A DNA stretch of 64,000 nucleotides. Source: Tetraselmis striata. Its lineage: Eukaryota; Chlorophyta; Chlorodendrophyceae; Chlorodendrales; Chlorodendraceae. The notes below the pieces were generated by a model. The model did not search any database, had not been told where the DNA came from, and saw only the letters and a list, made by a program, of their open reading frames with translations. Both the position numbers and the translations under genes were made by a program. The DNA is taken from contig VCJN01002224.1 of the NCBI GenBank assembly GCA_006384855.1, positions 1-64,000 of the forward strand, given 5' to 3'. Below, piece by piece: positions 34,605-46,101 of this stretch (positions within the stretch are counted from its first letter, which is position 1; each line of letters opens with the position of its first letter).

Positions 34605-34952
34605 CTCAGGATTGTGACCCCGCTGTACACAGCTTAACCCCGGGAGGATTTCATTTAGCGAGTACCCGGGGAACCGGTGTGTTGTTCTGACAGCGTCCTG
34701 CACGCCAACGTCCTCGCCATTGTCGGAGTGGAGGACGTACAGCAACCGAAACTCTTGCAGAGTTTCTGTGGTGACAGCCAGTGGTATATGGTCACTGACA
34801 TGTTGCAACATGGAGGAAGTGGACCGTGAATGGGCTCGCCTCCAGCCCGGTTGTTCTTCTGGCTCATAAGCCGTGAGTGTTTTAGGAACCTCGTAAGTGT
34901 ACCTCATGCCCGCCTGTACAGGAAGGGAGGGCAAAAATGGCGAGATCCGCAC
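34605..34952 (-). CDS. Possible upstream exon, unidentified (perhaps of the Fic gene)
   Basis: An open minus-strand segment with protein-like composition (YTYEVPKTLTAYEPEEQPGW, VLHSDNGEDVGVQDAV, HRFPGYSLNEILPG) ends near a GTACAG donor about 400 bp upstream of the Fic exon. I do not recognise a domain. It could be the 5' part of the Fic gene or an unrelated gene fragment. It would need transcript evidence. Confidence 0.3.
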
Positions 34953-34959
34953 GCGCGGA

Positions 34960-35777
34960 CTGCCGCGCTCAGCCGCGGTGTACAGCGTGTATGCTGGAAA
35001 GCAGTCCCCACTAGGCAGAAAAGAGAAAACCCTAGGAAGAACCCCGGCGGCACACGCCGTGCTCCCGGTTCACGCGCGCAGCATCGCCTATTCCGCGAGA
35101 CGTCAGGCAGCCTGAGCCTTCTCAGACCGCCAGGCACCCTCAAAGCCGCGAAGTTGCACCTTCGAGATTCAGTGCTGATCGCGGCGGTCGGGGTGCGGCT
35201 CGCCTTGACCTCCGCTGACGCCCTTGCGCGTTGCCCCAGGTGCACTCCCGCGCTCCCAGATGCCAGGGTGCGCGACACCCACGGCACTCCTGCAGCGCGC
35301 CTGGAGGAGTGCGATGACCCACTGTCGGGATTCGGTTCAGATCCGTCGCGGCCCGGGCGTGACTGGAAGGGAACGTGGATACCCAGGCGAGTACCCCACC
35401 TGGCGATACCTTCTCTGTACGTTCAACGTGAATCGCGGAAGCAAGGCGCCAGCCGAAAGCACCGCGCGCCCCAAAACGCCAGCGCGGCCGCCCGGCACAG
35501 GTGAGGGAGACGAGCGGTGGTGGCAAATCTGACTCGCGCCGGCAGCGCGCGCTACAAGTATCTCCAGAATAGCGCACTGGAGCGCGGAGGCACGCACGCC
35601 CCCTGGCGTGCGGCCACGCTCGAGCGCAAAAACACCTCAGTAACGTTACCGCGGGGCTCGGCGGCTAACTTCAAGTACCCGGGTACCACGCAGGTCCAAG
35701 CAGGGCACCGGCGCCCTGCGCGCGGCGCAGTGGCACGCGCCGGCTTCGCGCCGTGGCGTCCCAGGTTAACGTTCAAA
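34960..35777. other. Intergenic, no supported gene
   Basis: Open frames on both strands overlap each other and have no family motif. Confidence 0.4.
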
Positions 35778-37160
35778 GTTGAGTCTGGTTTTGCCAAAAA
35801 GGTCGCGCAGGCTGTTTTACACGGTCAAGAGCCGAAATTGGCAGGAAGGTAAAGTGAAAGCGTGGAGGGAAAACGGAGTCGCGGGGGCGATGCGTGTAAC
35901 GCAGTGAAAACTGGAAGATAGCAGGCTTAGCTGTTATGGCCGCTTTTATGTCTACTCGTGCTGCACCCAAAAAGGGCGCAATGACAGGTGCCTAGTTCCC
36001 GTACCACTGAGCAGCACTTGTAGCCGAAAAGCGGTTAGGTCAAGGGAGGAAACCCCATAAAGTAGTTTAGATCATTTCAAAGCTGAGTCTGGTTTTGCCA
36101 GTCATGAGCGAACGGAGAGAGCGGTGGGTTGACGGAGAAGGGGTAGCGCCAGGTCATGAAGGAGGCACCGGGAAGGCCACCGCTGCGGAGTCATGTTGGA
36201 CTTGGAAGTTGCTGAGGGGCGCGATGTGGCCAACGAAGAACCACGCGCCATGTGTAGGAAGAACGTTGGGGTCGATGTAGTCCAGAACGACGTCGGAGTT
36301 AGTGGCCCAGCCGCCTTGGTAGCGAATGTGGGACAATGGAGCTCCGATGGCGTTAGCGGCAGACGCTGCTCCCTTGCGAAAGCTGTGTGAGGTCCATGAA
36401 GTGCCGGCGGGAGGGGCAGCACCGAGGGGCAAGACGGACGACGGTTGCAGTACAGAGCGAGTCCGACATTGTAGCGGCGGTCCAAGATTTGGACTGCTCG
36501 CTTGGGGTGACCGGCCAGAAGTTTGTTTCAGCCCAGGCAACATGAACCTGGGGGGCAGACTGTACGTGGTCGATGAAGTGGTGCAGGAGACGTGCAACGC
36601 GGGGGTGTTCTGACACGGGAAGGACCAACACATGCATGTCGTCAAGACCCCGTCGGCCAGCGCGACCTTTCTCGCGGTACACATGCAAGGTAATGTTGTA
36701 ATCGTCGACATGCACATCCCGCACTCGGCATGACACGGCAGTAAGTCCCATGGCAAAGAACATGAAGTTGACAACCGAGGCCAGCACGAGGGCTCGGAAG
36801 TGGTACCGGTACTCTGTGGTGGGAGCAGACACGATAAACTCGGCCCGCTCGACGTAGATGTAAGCTACATCAGTAGGTAGAGGAACTCGTAAAGGGGCAG
36901 CCTCTAGGCGACGCTCCCGTAGCATCAGCCCATACCGAGCTGCAATAAGGTGCAAGCTGTCCTTGGCGATCGTCGAGGGTCGAGGATGTGTAGCTCGAAG
37001 AACGTGTTGATTGCAGACAGGTAGGGCAGCAACGACTTAGCCCCAATGTGCCCCCGCTCACCAATCCTGGCAACGTACCGGACGACAGTAGCAGTGGTCG
37101 CCTCCAGCAGGCTGATGTTCTCGGAGTCGTGGCAGAACTCCGCGAACTGGGAGAGTCTGC
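35778..37160 (-). mobile_element. Truncated second DIRS-type element (3' end)
   Basis: A 19-bp motif ending GAGTCTGGTTTTGCCA occurs at about 35779-35797 and 36080-36098, about 300 bp apart. A decayed recombinase gene abuts the second copy. This mirrors the B2-A2-B1-recombinase order of the intact element at 2513-4090. The element is cut at 37160, where the LTR retrotransposon begins. Confidence 0.6.
36101..37160 (-). pseudogene. Degenerate DIRS tyrosine recombinase
   Basis: Reading three frames in turn recovers FAEFCHDSENISLL and LLPYLSAINTFF from the N-terminal domain, FRALVLASVVNFMFFAMGL and SCRVRDV from the catalytic part, then SHSFRKGAASAANAIG (H-x-x-R box), YQGGWATNSDVVLDYID with the tyrosine. 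At least two frameshifts (near 36430 and 36960) break it, and the N terminus is cut off by the adjacent LTR at 37161. It is clearly homologous to, but diverged from, the recombinase at 2917-4090. Confidence 0.8.
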
Positions 37161-38169
37161 TGCCGCGGCATCTGTCATATCCGCGTGCGCATGAAGAACG
37201 GGACAGCCAAGCCCTTCCGGGTCGGCTAGGGTTACAAGTAGGGTTCCATACCCGGTTGAGACCACAGGCAGGGCACCTGATTGGTTAAGGTTCCATACCC
37301 TGGCCATAACCCTGAGCGGGGCGCAAGGAGACATACCCGAGATCAGAGACCCGCCCAAGCACACCTCGGCGGGACTTCTAAGGGAACTCAGATAGTACCT
37401 CTAATCGGGACATGTAACTGGGACCCCTAAGGTAGACTACCTGCAGAAGACGAAGTATTGTACTGCTGCTGGTACAAGGCGCAAGACTCACTGTAGCCGC
37501 GGCCGAGTAGTAAGAATTAGTAAGGATTATATGACTTAATGAGTACAACTAGACAGGGGCATTGCGTAATGCGTCTATCTGGCGCGCGGTGCGCGCACGG
37601 CACGCGTGCGATTAGCACTTAGCGTGACGTGCGGCCGCCTTGCCATGGCCGCGATCGCGTGCTTATAGAGGGCCTCCGCCTTCATGCGGTCCCTCTTTCC
37701 CCTTGTCTTGCCTATGTGTGCCTGTGTTTGCCTATGACATGCATAGGCAAGAGCATGTGTACGGGACGGAGACGGTGTAAGAGACGGAGATCGGCTTGAG
37801 GAACGAGGGCCAAAGGTAACCACGGTAGCCTGCGCGCTTGTCGTACGGTCGCACGCATGCTGCTCGCTGCATCGTGCGCGCGCGCTGGTGGTGGTGCTGG
37901 GTTGTCACCATTCGACGCGGTACCGACGTAACGTACTGATAGTGTGATCGGTAATTAGCTGCCTTAGTATAGGCAGTATTGTTGGAACGGTTGCTAGCCG
38001 CAACCAACACTGCATAAAGTACTGCACGGCGTGGCGGTGACCTGTGGTGAGAGGCTTTATTGCCACTGGCATTCACCCCCCTGAGTACGGGCAAGACCAA
38101 CACCGCTGGTCTGAACTAAAGCCCTATAGGCGTCTGAGAGGTGCCTATAGTGACTTAGGTTCGCGTTCA
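37161..38169 (+). repeat. 5' LTR
   Basis: About 1009 bp, starting TGCCGCGGCATCTGTC and ending CGCGTTCA, with TG...CA ends. It aligns along its whole length to 57052-58017. No convincing tRNA primer site follows directly. Confidence 0.8.
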
Positions 38170-38538
38170 GACAAGGGGGAAGAGCTCTCGTGGGTGAGAG
38201 TGAGTGCTAGAGGTGAGGAAAGGTCTAAGGGGTGTTGGAGACAAACCTATATGGGAACTGCTCGTAAGAGTACATAAGACTCGAAGGGTGAGGGGACAAA
38301 ACCCACTAGAGGTTGGGCCAGGAAGGCCCTCGGACTAGTGAGGTGACGAGGTGTGGAGTGATTCGAGTTTCCTTTTGGGTTTGGTGACGAGCGAGAGGCA
38401 AAGGGTTTGCCACCTCTGGGGACACTTTGTGTTTGTGCTTGAGCGAGCCGTGAACAACGAGGCATTGAGTGGGCGAAGGGCACTAACGCCAAGCTAAATG
38501 TGTTGCTGAGTGGCCCTTTCACCCGGCGCGGCCTCTGA

Positions 38539-39364
38539 ATGAGAGCCACGGTGTGCCGACGCTCTTTCACCATCCCGCGGGAGGTGAGAGGGCGGCGTGT
38601 TCCTTTTGGGTACCAATTGGCATGCTCCCGTTCTTTTGGCCTGCTCCAGTTCAACAACCTGCTCATCTTCAACGGTTCAAAGACGACAGATGGTAGGAGG
38701 GAGGCAGGGCGTGAGCCCGGGAGTGGGAGGGCGCCGGCTTCACAGTCGTGCGTCAGTGCCGGAGTGCACTTGGAGGGAGCGGCATCGCCGCCTGAGGGCC
38801 CCGGCGAGGGTGACGGCTGGTGGGTGCGTGGCTCAGCTCGGTGCCAACCTCTTCGTGGTGGTGGTGTGGATCTGACGTTCATCGGCACTGAGTTACACCG
38901 GAGGTGGGAGCCGTTCGTGTATCGGCTTGAGACGGGTGTGCGCCAACACCGGCGAGGCGACGCGGCGGCAACTCTCGGATTTCTGAGGCCGCGTGGACGC
39001 AGCCCCCACTTTTGAGCTTGAGGACCCCGGCGAGGGCGACAGCCAGTGGACGCGCTGGAAGGCGCGGAGGTAGGGCGGCTTTGCCCTGGGCGACTTGTGG
39101 GCAGCACTGGACGAGCTGGAGGAAGACCAGCTGATCGAGGAGGTCGTGGAGGGGCTGCTGAATGACGTAGACGCATCCAAGCAACCAGGAGGGTGAGGAG
39201 TGCGATCACGAGAACGCATACGCATACAACAGCAGCGAAGCCGAGGATAGCGGAAACGCCAAGGATGAGCTCTATTTTTCCCCACTGCCAACACGTAACC
39301 CTAGGCGAGACACTTTGTACGGACACGCGTACTTGGTGGACGACGCAATGAGCGACGACGAGAT
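38539..39364 (+). pseudogene. 5' part of retrotransposon gag, broken
   Basis: Downstream of the 5' LTR, protein-like segments appear in changing frames: LDELEEDQLIEEVVEGLL (near 39110), then acidic NSSEAEDSGNAKDELYF and YGHAYLVDDAMSDDE running to 39364. There the CACTA-like element begins. The last codons continue in frame into the gag sequence at 49224 if the insertion and one copy of GAT are removed. Stops at 39070 and near 39197 show decay. The role as gag N terminus is inferred from this continuity. Confidence 0.55.
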
Positions 39365-39950
39365 CACTGTGAGATTCAGATGTGACGCAAGTGTGCCCTA
39401 CTGGTGACGAACGACGACATACGGGGACGATACGGGACGGACGAGGGACGTGGATTTCATACCGAGTAGCGACGACTACCGCGCGCGACCTGTAAAGTAC
39501 TATATGAATTTCTCGTTTCGATAATTTCATCAAATTGATATGCCCACGCGGGCTCGCATGTCGCGCGCCGACGCGGAGTACCCGGGCTAAGTACAGGCTG
39601 CTGCACGTACTCGCTGCACATCGCTGCACATCGCTGACCCCGCGGTGTGCGGCGATGTGCGGCACGACGGGCGGAGGTGTGGGCGGATGTAGGTGGTACG
39701 GTAGGTGGTAGGCGGTAGGTGGTGTTCGTAGATGCGCGTTTTAATGCAGCCGCCCTAACTGCTGATGATTGTGTAACGCCCCAGCACGCGCATGAAGTAC
39801 GGGGTCGCCTCACGGTCACCGCCGCTCACCGCTGAACCCAGCGCGGACAGCCGCGCACTCGCATTTGTGCTCCCTGCCGGCGGTGGGCTACATCCACCCC
39901 AACTCTCAACCCCCCCCCCCCCCCCCCCCCGCGCGCACGCGGCAGCTGGC

Positions 39951-41626
39951 ATGCCGGGAGAGGGATGGATATCGAGTGTGTCGAAGAATGGCGTGTACAC
40001 ATGCAAGCACTGCCACGGCATCGTGACGGGCAGTAGTGAAAGGACGGCGCGAGAGCGGCACTTCCGGAAATACCCGAACTGTAGCCAGTCGTTGAAGCGT
40101 GTGGCTAAGTTGCACCGCAAGGCCGCCTTATTACAAGCAGCAGCAGCAGGGCGGCAGCAGCAGCAGCAGCAGCGGCAGGGGCGGCAGCAGGAGTAGCTGC
40201 AGCCGTCGGAAACGGCCCGCCGGCGCCGGTCTCGGAGGACGATGTGATGGGTGTGGGGGAGGACCCCGTTGGCGAAGACGGTATGGACATCGACGCGCCT
40301 GCGTGGTCGCCGGCGGACGTGGAAGCTGCCGATGAGGGCGTGATACGGAAAGGCGATCCCGGTGACTTCTACATGAAGGTCATCGCCAAGAAGTTCCGGG
40401 GAGTATGGCACTACGGCGTGATAACCGGCGTCGTTACCGAGTGGGTGTTGGAGGACTACGGCGGGGCGACCCAGTGGCGCGCTGTTTTCGAGGACGGTGA
40501 CATTGTGGACCTTCTGCGTTCAGAGGTGAGTGGGCCCGGCCTGCGTGCGGGTGGCACCACTCAACTGCGGTTGTATGGAATCACACGCACCCGCCCGGTC
40601 GGCGTGGCAGGTTGTGGAGGCTATGGCGGCTGCCCAAGAGCACCCCCCTGTGGATGCGGACGGGGAGGCTCGCTTGGTAACCGTCCATGAAGGCGATGAC
40701 TTGTCCAGTGAATCACGCATCTTGCCCGGCGTGCGTTCAACACAACCCGGCTGGCGGAGGCCAAGCAGAACACTGGCTGCCATGGCGTGTGCCATGTGCA
40801 TGTGGTCCTGGGCTATGTCAGCATGGTCAACCTCTTCCCCCTCGCGCCGTTCCACCTGTTTTTTTTGGCTTGGAAAGGGACTTCTGGAGGAAATTTGTCA
40901 CCGTGCAGGGCCACATTGGATTCCAAGCTATGAAGCAGGAAGACCGGCGCCAGGCTTTAGTCCCGATACCCAGCAACTTTGGACGGGGGTTGCGCCCTTC
41001 GTTTGCGGTGTCCAAGAAGTCGAAAGGTAACCCCCCCCCCCCTCCCCCCCCCGGGCGTGGGCGTGGGCGTGGGCGTGACGGCATTCCCCTTCATGACTGC
41101 AGGGTCAGGCAAGGTGACGGTGCAGTCCGGCTGGGTCATGGAGGACTGCTTGCACCACATGGAAACGTTTTCCATTCTTAACGCCGGTCCGTTGTTCGAG
41201 GAGGCCCGGGTGAAGGCGATCATGACCGAGAAGGAGCTCGCGTCCCCAGCGGTGGTGCGTTCGGTGTCGCGACTGGCGGTGCTTGGGCACATGTACAAGC
41301 GCCTGCAAGGAGCTGCGTGGTTCGTCCCGCGGTGGGGGTTGCAGAATGTGGTGACGGAGGAGGACGGCCCCGAGCGCAAGGCGCAGGTGGACGCGCTCAC
41401 CAGGGAGGGGAGGACTCGATACCCAGCGCGGCGCCAAGGCGCGGCGGCCGGGGCAGCGCGGCGCCAACGCGCGGCGGCCGGGGCAGCGCGGCGCCAACGC
41501 GCGGCGGCCGGGGCAGGCGGCGCCAACGCGCGGCGGCCGGGGCAGCGCGGCGCCAACGCGCGGCGGCCGGGGCAGCGCGGCGCCAACGCGAGTGGGATGG
41601 GCGGGGCAGCGGTTGCTACCGAGTGA
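39951..41626 (+). CDS. CACTA-borne gene: zinc-finger plus Tudor-like protein
   Basis: A spliced plus-strand gene starting MPGEGWISSVSKNG. A zinc-finger-like segment (YTCKHCHGIVTG...HFRKYPNC, C-x2-C...H-x5-C) resembles BED-type fingers. After a CAG-repeat stretch, where the frame changes, an acidic segment leads to KKFRGVWHYGVITG and WRAVFEDGDIVDLL, a pattern like the PTM/DIR17-type Tudor domain. The donor at 40527 (GAG/GTGAGT) and intron GTAACCCCC...CAG (about 41027-41100) are clear. Later exons include FFGLERDFWRKFVTVQGHIG and WVMEDCLHHMETFSILNAG. The tail is the 30-bp repeat encoding GAARRQRAA. It may be a TnpA-like DNA-binding protein of the element. That role is inference. Exact exon ends between 40720 and 40850 are unresolved. 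Confidence 0.5.
41430..41590. repeat. 30-bp GC-rich minisatellite
   Basis: About five copies of a unit containing GGCGCCAACGCGCGGCGGCC then GGGGCAGCGC. They lie in the 3' end of the Tudor-like gene. The reverse-complement array recurs at 63872-64000. Confidence 0.9.
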
Positions 41627-41763
41627 GGCGTAGCATCGTTTGCAATAGCAACGCAGCCTTTCCGGTTGCATAGTGTGACACCGCCTGGATGTAACCCAGC
41701 AGTACGCGCAAAGTGCAAGTGTTACACGTCCGTGTGCCCCACCCAATGACATTGCGCCCGACC

Positions 41764-42656
41764 TCACTGACGGCATGTCTCGCTCTCCTGCATCTCCTGG
41801 GCCGTCCGCCGCCTCACCCTGCGCACCCTACCAGCCGCGCGTGCCTTCTCGGAAGCCTCACACACGGCGGCGCGAGTCGCGTCGTGGAACGCGTCCCTGA
41901 CATGGCGGAACTCCGCCCTCACCGTGGCCGTGGTCGAGCAGGGGACTGCCCGCTGATGGGTCGCCATGCATGGGTACTTGGGGCCGCACAAAGCCGGGGT
42001 GCCGTCGCAGCAACACTCCTAGTCCGTCCGTTGGCCGCAGTCCACGCATGACGGGCGTCCGGCCAGGACACGCACATGATAGTGCATGTGGCCGCCTCCC
42101 GCCACTGCTCGTAGTGCTCCGGTCAACATGGCGACGAGCAAGTCGGCATGTCCCGCAGGTGGCTGCGGGGCGGGTGGCGCGAGCGCAGCCTCGCTCGCCT
42201 CAACAACCCCCTCAGCCCGATCAGTCGCCTCGACCACGGCCTCCTCCGCCTCCTGACGCGGCGCACCAGGCGCATCATCGTCGCCTGGCAGGGCGCCCCC
42301 CCCCCGCAACGGCGCCGTCGGCGGTGGCCGACGCCGTCGTGGCGGGGTGTTGTGAGGAGGTGGCCCTAGACATAGGTGGGGCCGGCACCGCCATGTGTTG
42401 CTCCACATGCGGTGCGGTTCCTGACGCGACAGCTCCGTCGCACCAGTACCGGCGCCGGCACCCCACGCCTGCTGGGCTTACCACCAACCGGCATGTTTCC
42501 TTTGGGAGGCGGTTCATCCGCGTCGGAGGTGAGCGGCGGTGCCTGTGTGGGTGTCGATACTGCCCGGCCATTAGGGCTCCCGCCGCATGCCGCTCCGCCG
42601 ACCCACGCCGCGGCGTGTGCTGCGCCCCGCATAGTCGCCTCGAATATATTATACAT
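41764..42656 (-). pseudogene. Broken copy of the Cys-rich CACTA gene
   Basis: The reverse-strand counterpart of the intact gene at 62202-62903. It shows the same ALRAVAGGGHMHYHVRVLAG and CVDCGQRTD, but the following Trp codon is TAG (near 42020), and a C-run length change near 42298 alters the frame relative to the other copy. The tail CMATHQRAVPC and AEFRHVRDAFHDATRAAVC survives after the stop. Confidence 0.7.
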
Positions 42657-42700
42657 GACGCGGGGGGGGGGGGGGGGGGGGGGGGATTCGTGCGTTTCGT

Positions 42701-43003
42701 ATGTCGGCGGAACGGCGTGCGAAGCTGCGGCTGGCGAAGGTGGTGGAAGTAAGCGTGGCGGCGTCGGCGGCGTATTACCGTGCGTGCATGCGTGCGCAAC
42801 CCCGCGGCAGCAAGCGCCGGACTCGGCGTGTGCCGGCGGCAGAGTTGCGAAGCCATGGACACGGTACGGGATGCCAAGTCTGGCTAAGCAACTGCCGAGG
42901 CTGGCGGCTTAACCCCCATGTCCGGCGGTTGAGGGACGGAAAGTGCGTAGAAGTTGATCGGCAAAGCGGGCATATAAGCCTGGCTGTGCTAGGTTCCTAT
43001 TAA
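42701..43003 (+). CDS. Small basic protein, unidentified
   Basis: A 100-residue frame starting MSAERRAKLRLAKVVEVS, then RACMRAQPRGSKRRTRRV, rich in Arg and Lys. The same frame is present in the inverted CACTA copy (61973-61647). It is divergent from the Cys-rich gene across a G/C run, so the two could share a promoter. Composition suggests nucleic-acid binding. No domain is recognised. Confidence 0.3.
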   Translation: MSAERRAKLRLAKVVEVSVAASAAYYRACMRAQPRGSKRRTRRVPAAELRSHGHGTGCQVWLSNCRGWRLNPHVRRLRDGKCVEVDRQSGHISLAVLGSY

Positions 43004-43461
43004 GTAATGGCGGTTTGTGCTAAGTAATTCGTAGGGGTGGACCATGCAGCGCAGGTAGGGGGCGGTATAAATGAGGCCGGGCATATATACTGCTCCACGA
43101 AACGACACTGTCGCACGTGTAGTTGAATAGACCCCCCCCCCCCCCCCCCCCCCCCCCCCACCCCCCCGGGTCGGCCCGCCGGGTCGGCCCGCCGACCCGC
43201 CACGGCATGTAATATCTGTCATGCATCGCCGGGGTATATGTGAGTGGATGCCCCGCCGCCTCCCCCCCCCCCCCCCCCGCCCCCCGCCACATGCCCCGAC
43301 GGCAGCTGTCGCGAATATTGTAATTCAAACATTCTTCGGCAAACCGCTGCCTGCCCCCGCCCTCCCTCTCGCGAATATTTATGTAACGTGAGCACTCTTT
43401 GGCAAAACTTGGCAGCCAAACCGCCCATCTGATGACCTTTGATCGGACGGCTGGCAGGCCC

Positions 43462-43470
43462 GTTCAGCAG
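43462..43470. repeat. 9-bp target duplication, left
   Basis: GTTCAGCAG, repeated at 48811-48819. The uninterrupted site survives in the inverted CACTA copy near 58815, as CTGCTGAAC followed by GGGCC. Confidence 0.9.
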
Positions 43471-43767
43471 GGGACTGGGACAAGATTATAGCGTAAACGG
43501 TACAGGCCACTATACTTCACTTGTGACTCACTGAAAATGGGACAATTTACTAGCCTTAAACCCTGTGCAGGTTTTTAGGGTTCGCGTGTACTAGCGCAAA
43601 GTACATGATCATTTGGTGGCGGCGGAACGAGGCAAAGGCGGCGGGTCGAGGCAGGTTCTCCGAAGGTAGGTAGGTAGGTTGCCGCGAAGTCGAGGCAGTT
43701 CTCCGCCTCCCACACCTGTCTAACCGTTCTCGCTGAAACAAGTAGGAAGTAGGGCTGTGGGGTCGGT

Positions 43768-44312
43768 ATGGGTTCCCCCTTGCGGGCTATACACGAACTT
43801 CGCGCTGCACTTGGGGAGGTGCGGGAACTCCTTCAAGATCATGAGGGAATGTTGAGTAGGAAAGTTCTTCTCGAGATGGCAACAAGTTGTACGGGTCTGC
43901 CGTCGGGCGGCCCGTCTCCTCGCGTGGGGCAGCCTTGCGTGATGTTGCGACCTTGGAAGAGTCGTTAAGGGGGAGTGGCCAGCGCCCCCCTGCGTCTTTG
44001 GCCGAAGTAGTGGCGTCTGAAGAGGGTGCCGCAGGCAGCCCCGGTATGCAAAGCAGCGCTAAGCGTTCCGACACGGCAATTGCAGGGGGCACACGGCCCA
44101 CCCCGGCTGGGGCTGAGGTACAACCACACCATATCGGTCACTGGCTTCCTGCCGAAGACGGCCACACTGAATATGCCGACTACAAAGCGGTCAAGTCGGT
44201 AACCTCAGGCCTCCCTACTAATTGGCGGTTCTTGTATGACTCGGCGGCTACAAAGGTATGCTGCCCCTCGTCAAATTATTTCCGCGTGCCGGTGGCAGTC
44301 ACCTGCGGTTGA
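43768..44312 (+). CDS. Unidentified frame in the Mutator-like element
   Basis: Starts MGSPLRAIHELRAALGEV, a helical, coiled-coil-like segment, and continues in another frame with REVATLEESL-like and LPAEDGHTEYADYKAVKSV, NWRFLYDSAATK. One frameshift near 43890 separates the parts. No family is recognised. It could be the N terminus of an element-encoded protein whose remaining exons are lost in the satellite array. Confidence 0.3.
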
Positions 44313-44319
44313 ACCAACG

Positions 44320-45500
44320 GATACATTGCAGCAAGGCCGCCCACCTTGCGACTGGCGTCGCTTCTTTTGAGGCCGGTTGCGACTATGCGGCAGCAAGGCG
44401 AGGGGGTACGTCGCTCGTGCAGCTAGCAGTCGGGGGGATGTGGGTAGGTTGAACGCGCGATGGCGACATAAGTAGCAAGCCATAAAAATGCAAAGGTGAA
44501 CAACATCATTATGTCGCAGCAAGGCCGACCACCTTGCTTGGCGATGTGCGTCGCTTCTTTTGAGGGCGGTTGCGACTCGTTGGCGGCGGGCGAGGAGATG
44601 CGTCGCGTGTGCCAGCTTTTGCACTCGGGGCTGTGGGTCGAATGTGCGATGGCGACATTATAATTAGCAAGCCGAAATCTGAAACAGCCCAGGATAGCCT
44701 TACCTCGCAGAAAGGCCGCCCACCTTGGCGACTCGCGGCGCCTCTTGCAAGCCGGCTGCGACTCGTCGGTAGCAAGGCGAGGGGGTGCGTCGCTCGTGCC
44801 AGCTTTTGCACTCGGGGGCTGTCGGACGAACGTGCGATGGCGACATAATTAGCAAGTCGGAAACTAACTAAAACAACCAAGCATAGCCTTACAGCATCGC
44901 AGTAAGGTCACCGACCTTGGCGACTCCCGGCACCTCTTGCGAGCCGGCTGCGACTCGTCGGCAGCAAGGCGAGGGGGTGCGTCGCTCGGGGGCTGTGGGT
45001 GGAACGTGCGATGGCGACAAAATTAGCAAGCCGGAAACTACAGTAGCCTATAACCCATAGCCTCACATCACAGCAAGGCCGTCCACCTTGGCGACTGGCG
45101 TCGCTTCATTTGAGGCCGGCTGCGACTCGTCGGCAGCAAGGCGGGGGGGTGCGTCGCTCGTGCCAGCTTTTGCAATCGGGGGCTGTGGGTCGAACGTGCG
45201 ATGGCGACATAATTAGCAAGCCGAAAACAACAGAAGCCCAGGATAACCTTACATCGCAACACAACGGCCGCCCACCTTGGCGACTGGCGTTGCTTCTATT
45301 AAGGCCGGCTGCAACTCGTCGGCAGCGGGGGCATGGAGTGCGTTGCTCGTGTCAGCTCTTGCAGTCGGATGCTGTCGGTCGAACATGCTATGGCGACATA
45401 ATTAGCAAGCCGTAAAAATACAAAGGTGCACCACAACATTATATCGCAGCACGGCCAACCCCCCCCCCTTCCCACCCTGCCCTCCATCCCGCCTATTCCG
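44320..45500. repeat. Satellite array 1, about 190-bp units
   Basis: Six units share GCAGCAAGGCCGCCCACCTT, GGCGACTGGCGTCGCTTC, GAGGCCGGCTGCGACTCGTC, AGGCGAGGGGGTGCGTCGCT and GATGGCGACATAATTAGCAA. Frames running through it are repeat artefacts. Confidence 0.9.
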
Positions 45501-45801
45501 CATCTCTTACAATGGGCATGGTGGTTGTCGCGCCTTTAGCCTCCGAGCCGCTGGCATCCGGCACGCCCTCACCCCCGCCTAATGCGAGCGCAAGTCCAGA
45601 GAGTGTGGCTGCCGACGCGCCGGCTCCTTGCCCGCCGCTCTCCCCCGCGTGGCTATCGCCAGGCGTAGGCAAGCCCTCGGCCGCATCGCCAGCGGCAGCC
45701 GCCAAACTCGGCGACATGTCTGCCGCTGGCGGGCCCTGCCCCTGCTGACGCGCCACTGCATGCGTATCGGCCCAGCTAGGTCCAATGGCCAGGGCCGCCA
45801 C
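45493..45801 (-). pseudogene. Duplicate of the 47837-48448 frame
   Basis: Encodes the segment around GPPAADMSPSLA, GESGGQGAGASAATLSG and SGSEAKGATTTMP, nearly the same as the C-terminal part of the frame at 47837-48448. It is evidence for a higher-order duplication of about 2.4 kb (satellite array plus this block). Confidence 0.55.
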
Positions 45802-46101
45802 GCGACGATTGCGTTTGGCATGCGGGTCAGGAGCAGCGCCGCGAGGGGGTTCGTCGCTCGGGCTAGCTTCTGCGCGTGGGGTCTGCGGGGGCCAACGTGC
45901 GATGGCGACTCAATTAGCATGCCGTAAAAGTAACAAGTGCGCAACGGCAACAAAGGTGCAGCGGGTCCAACCCACCTTGGCGACATGAGGCGCCCCTGTC
46001 GAGGCCGGCTGCGACTCGGGAGCAGCGCTTCGAGGGGGTGCGTCGCTCGGGCAAGCCTCTGCGCTCGGGGTATGCGGGGCCAACGTGCGATTTCGACTCT
46101 A

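Noticed and set aside
34830..35850. Overlapping Arg/Pro-rich frames on both strands
   Set aside because: Comparable frames on both strands, no motif, and no splice-supported continuity.
38247..39665. 472-codon open frame on the minus strand with a hydrophobic segment
   Set aside because: It crosses the CACTA insertion boundary at 39365, which no real gene of either element would do, and it is antisense to gag-like sequence.
41430..41590. CRISPR-like regularly spaced 30-bp repeats
   Set aside because: Units are contiguous with no unique spacers, translate in frame as part of a eukaryotic split gene, and the setting is eukaryotic.
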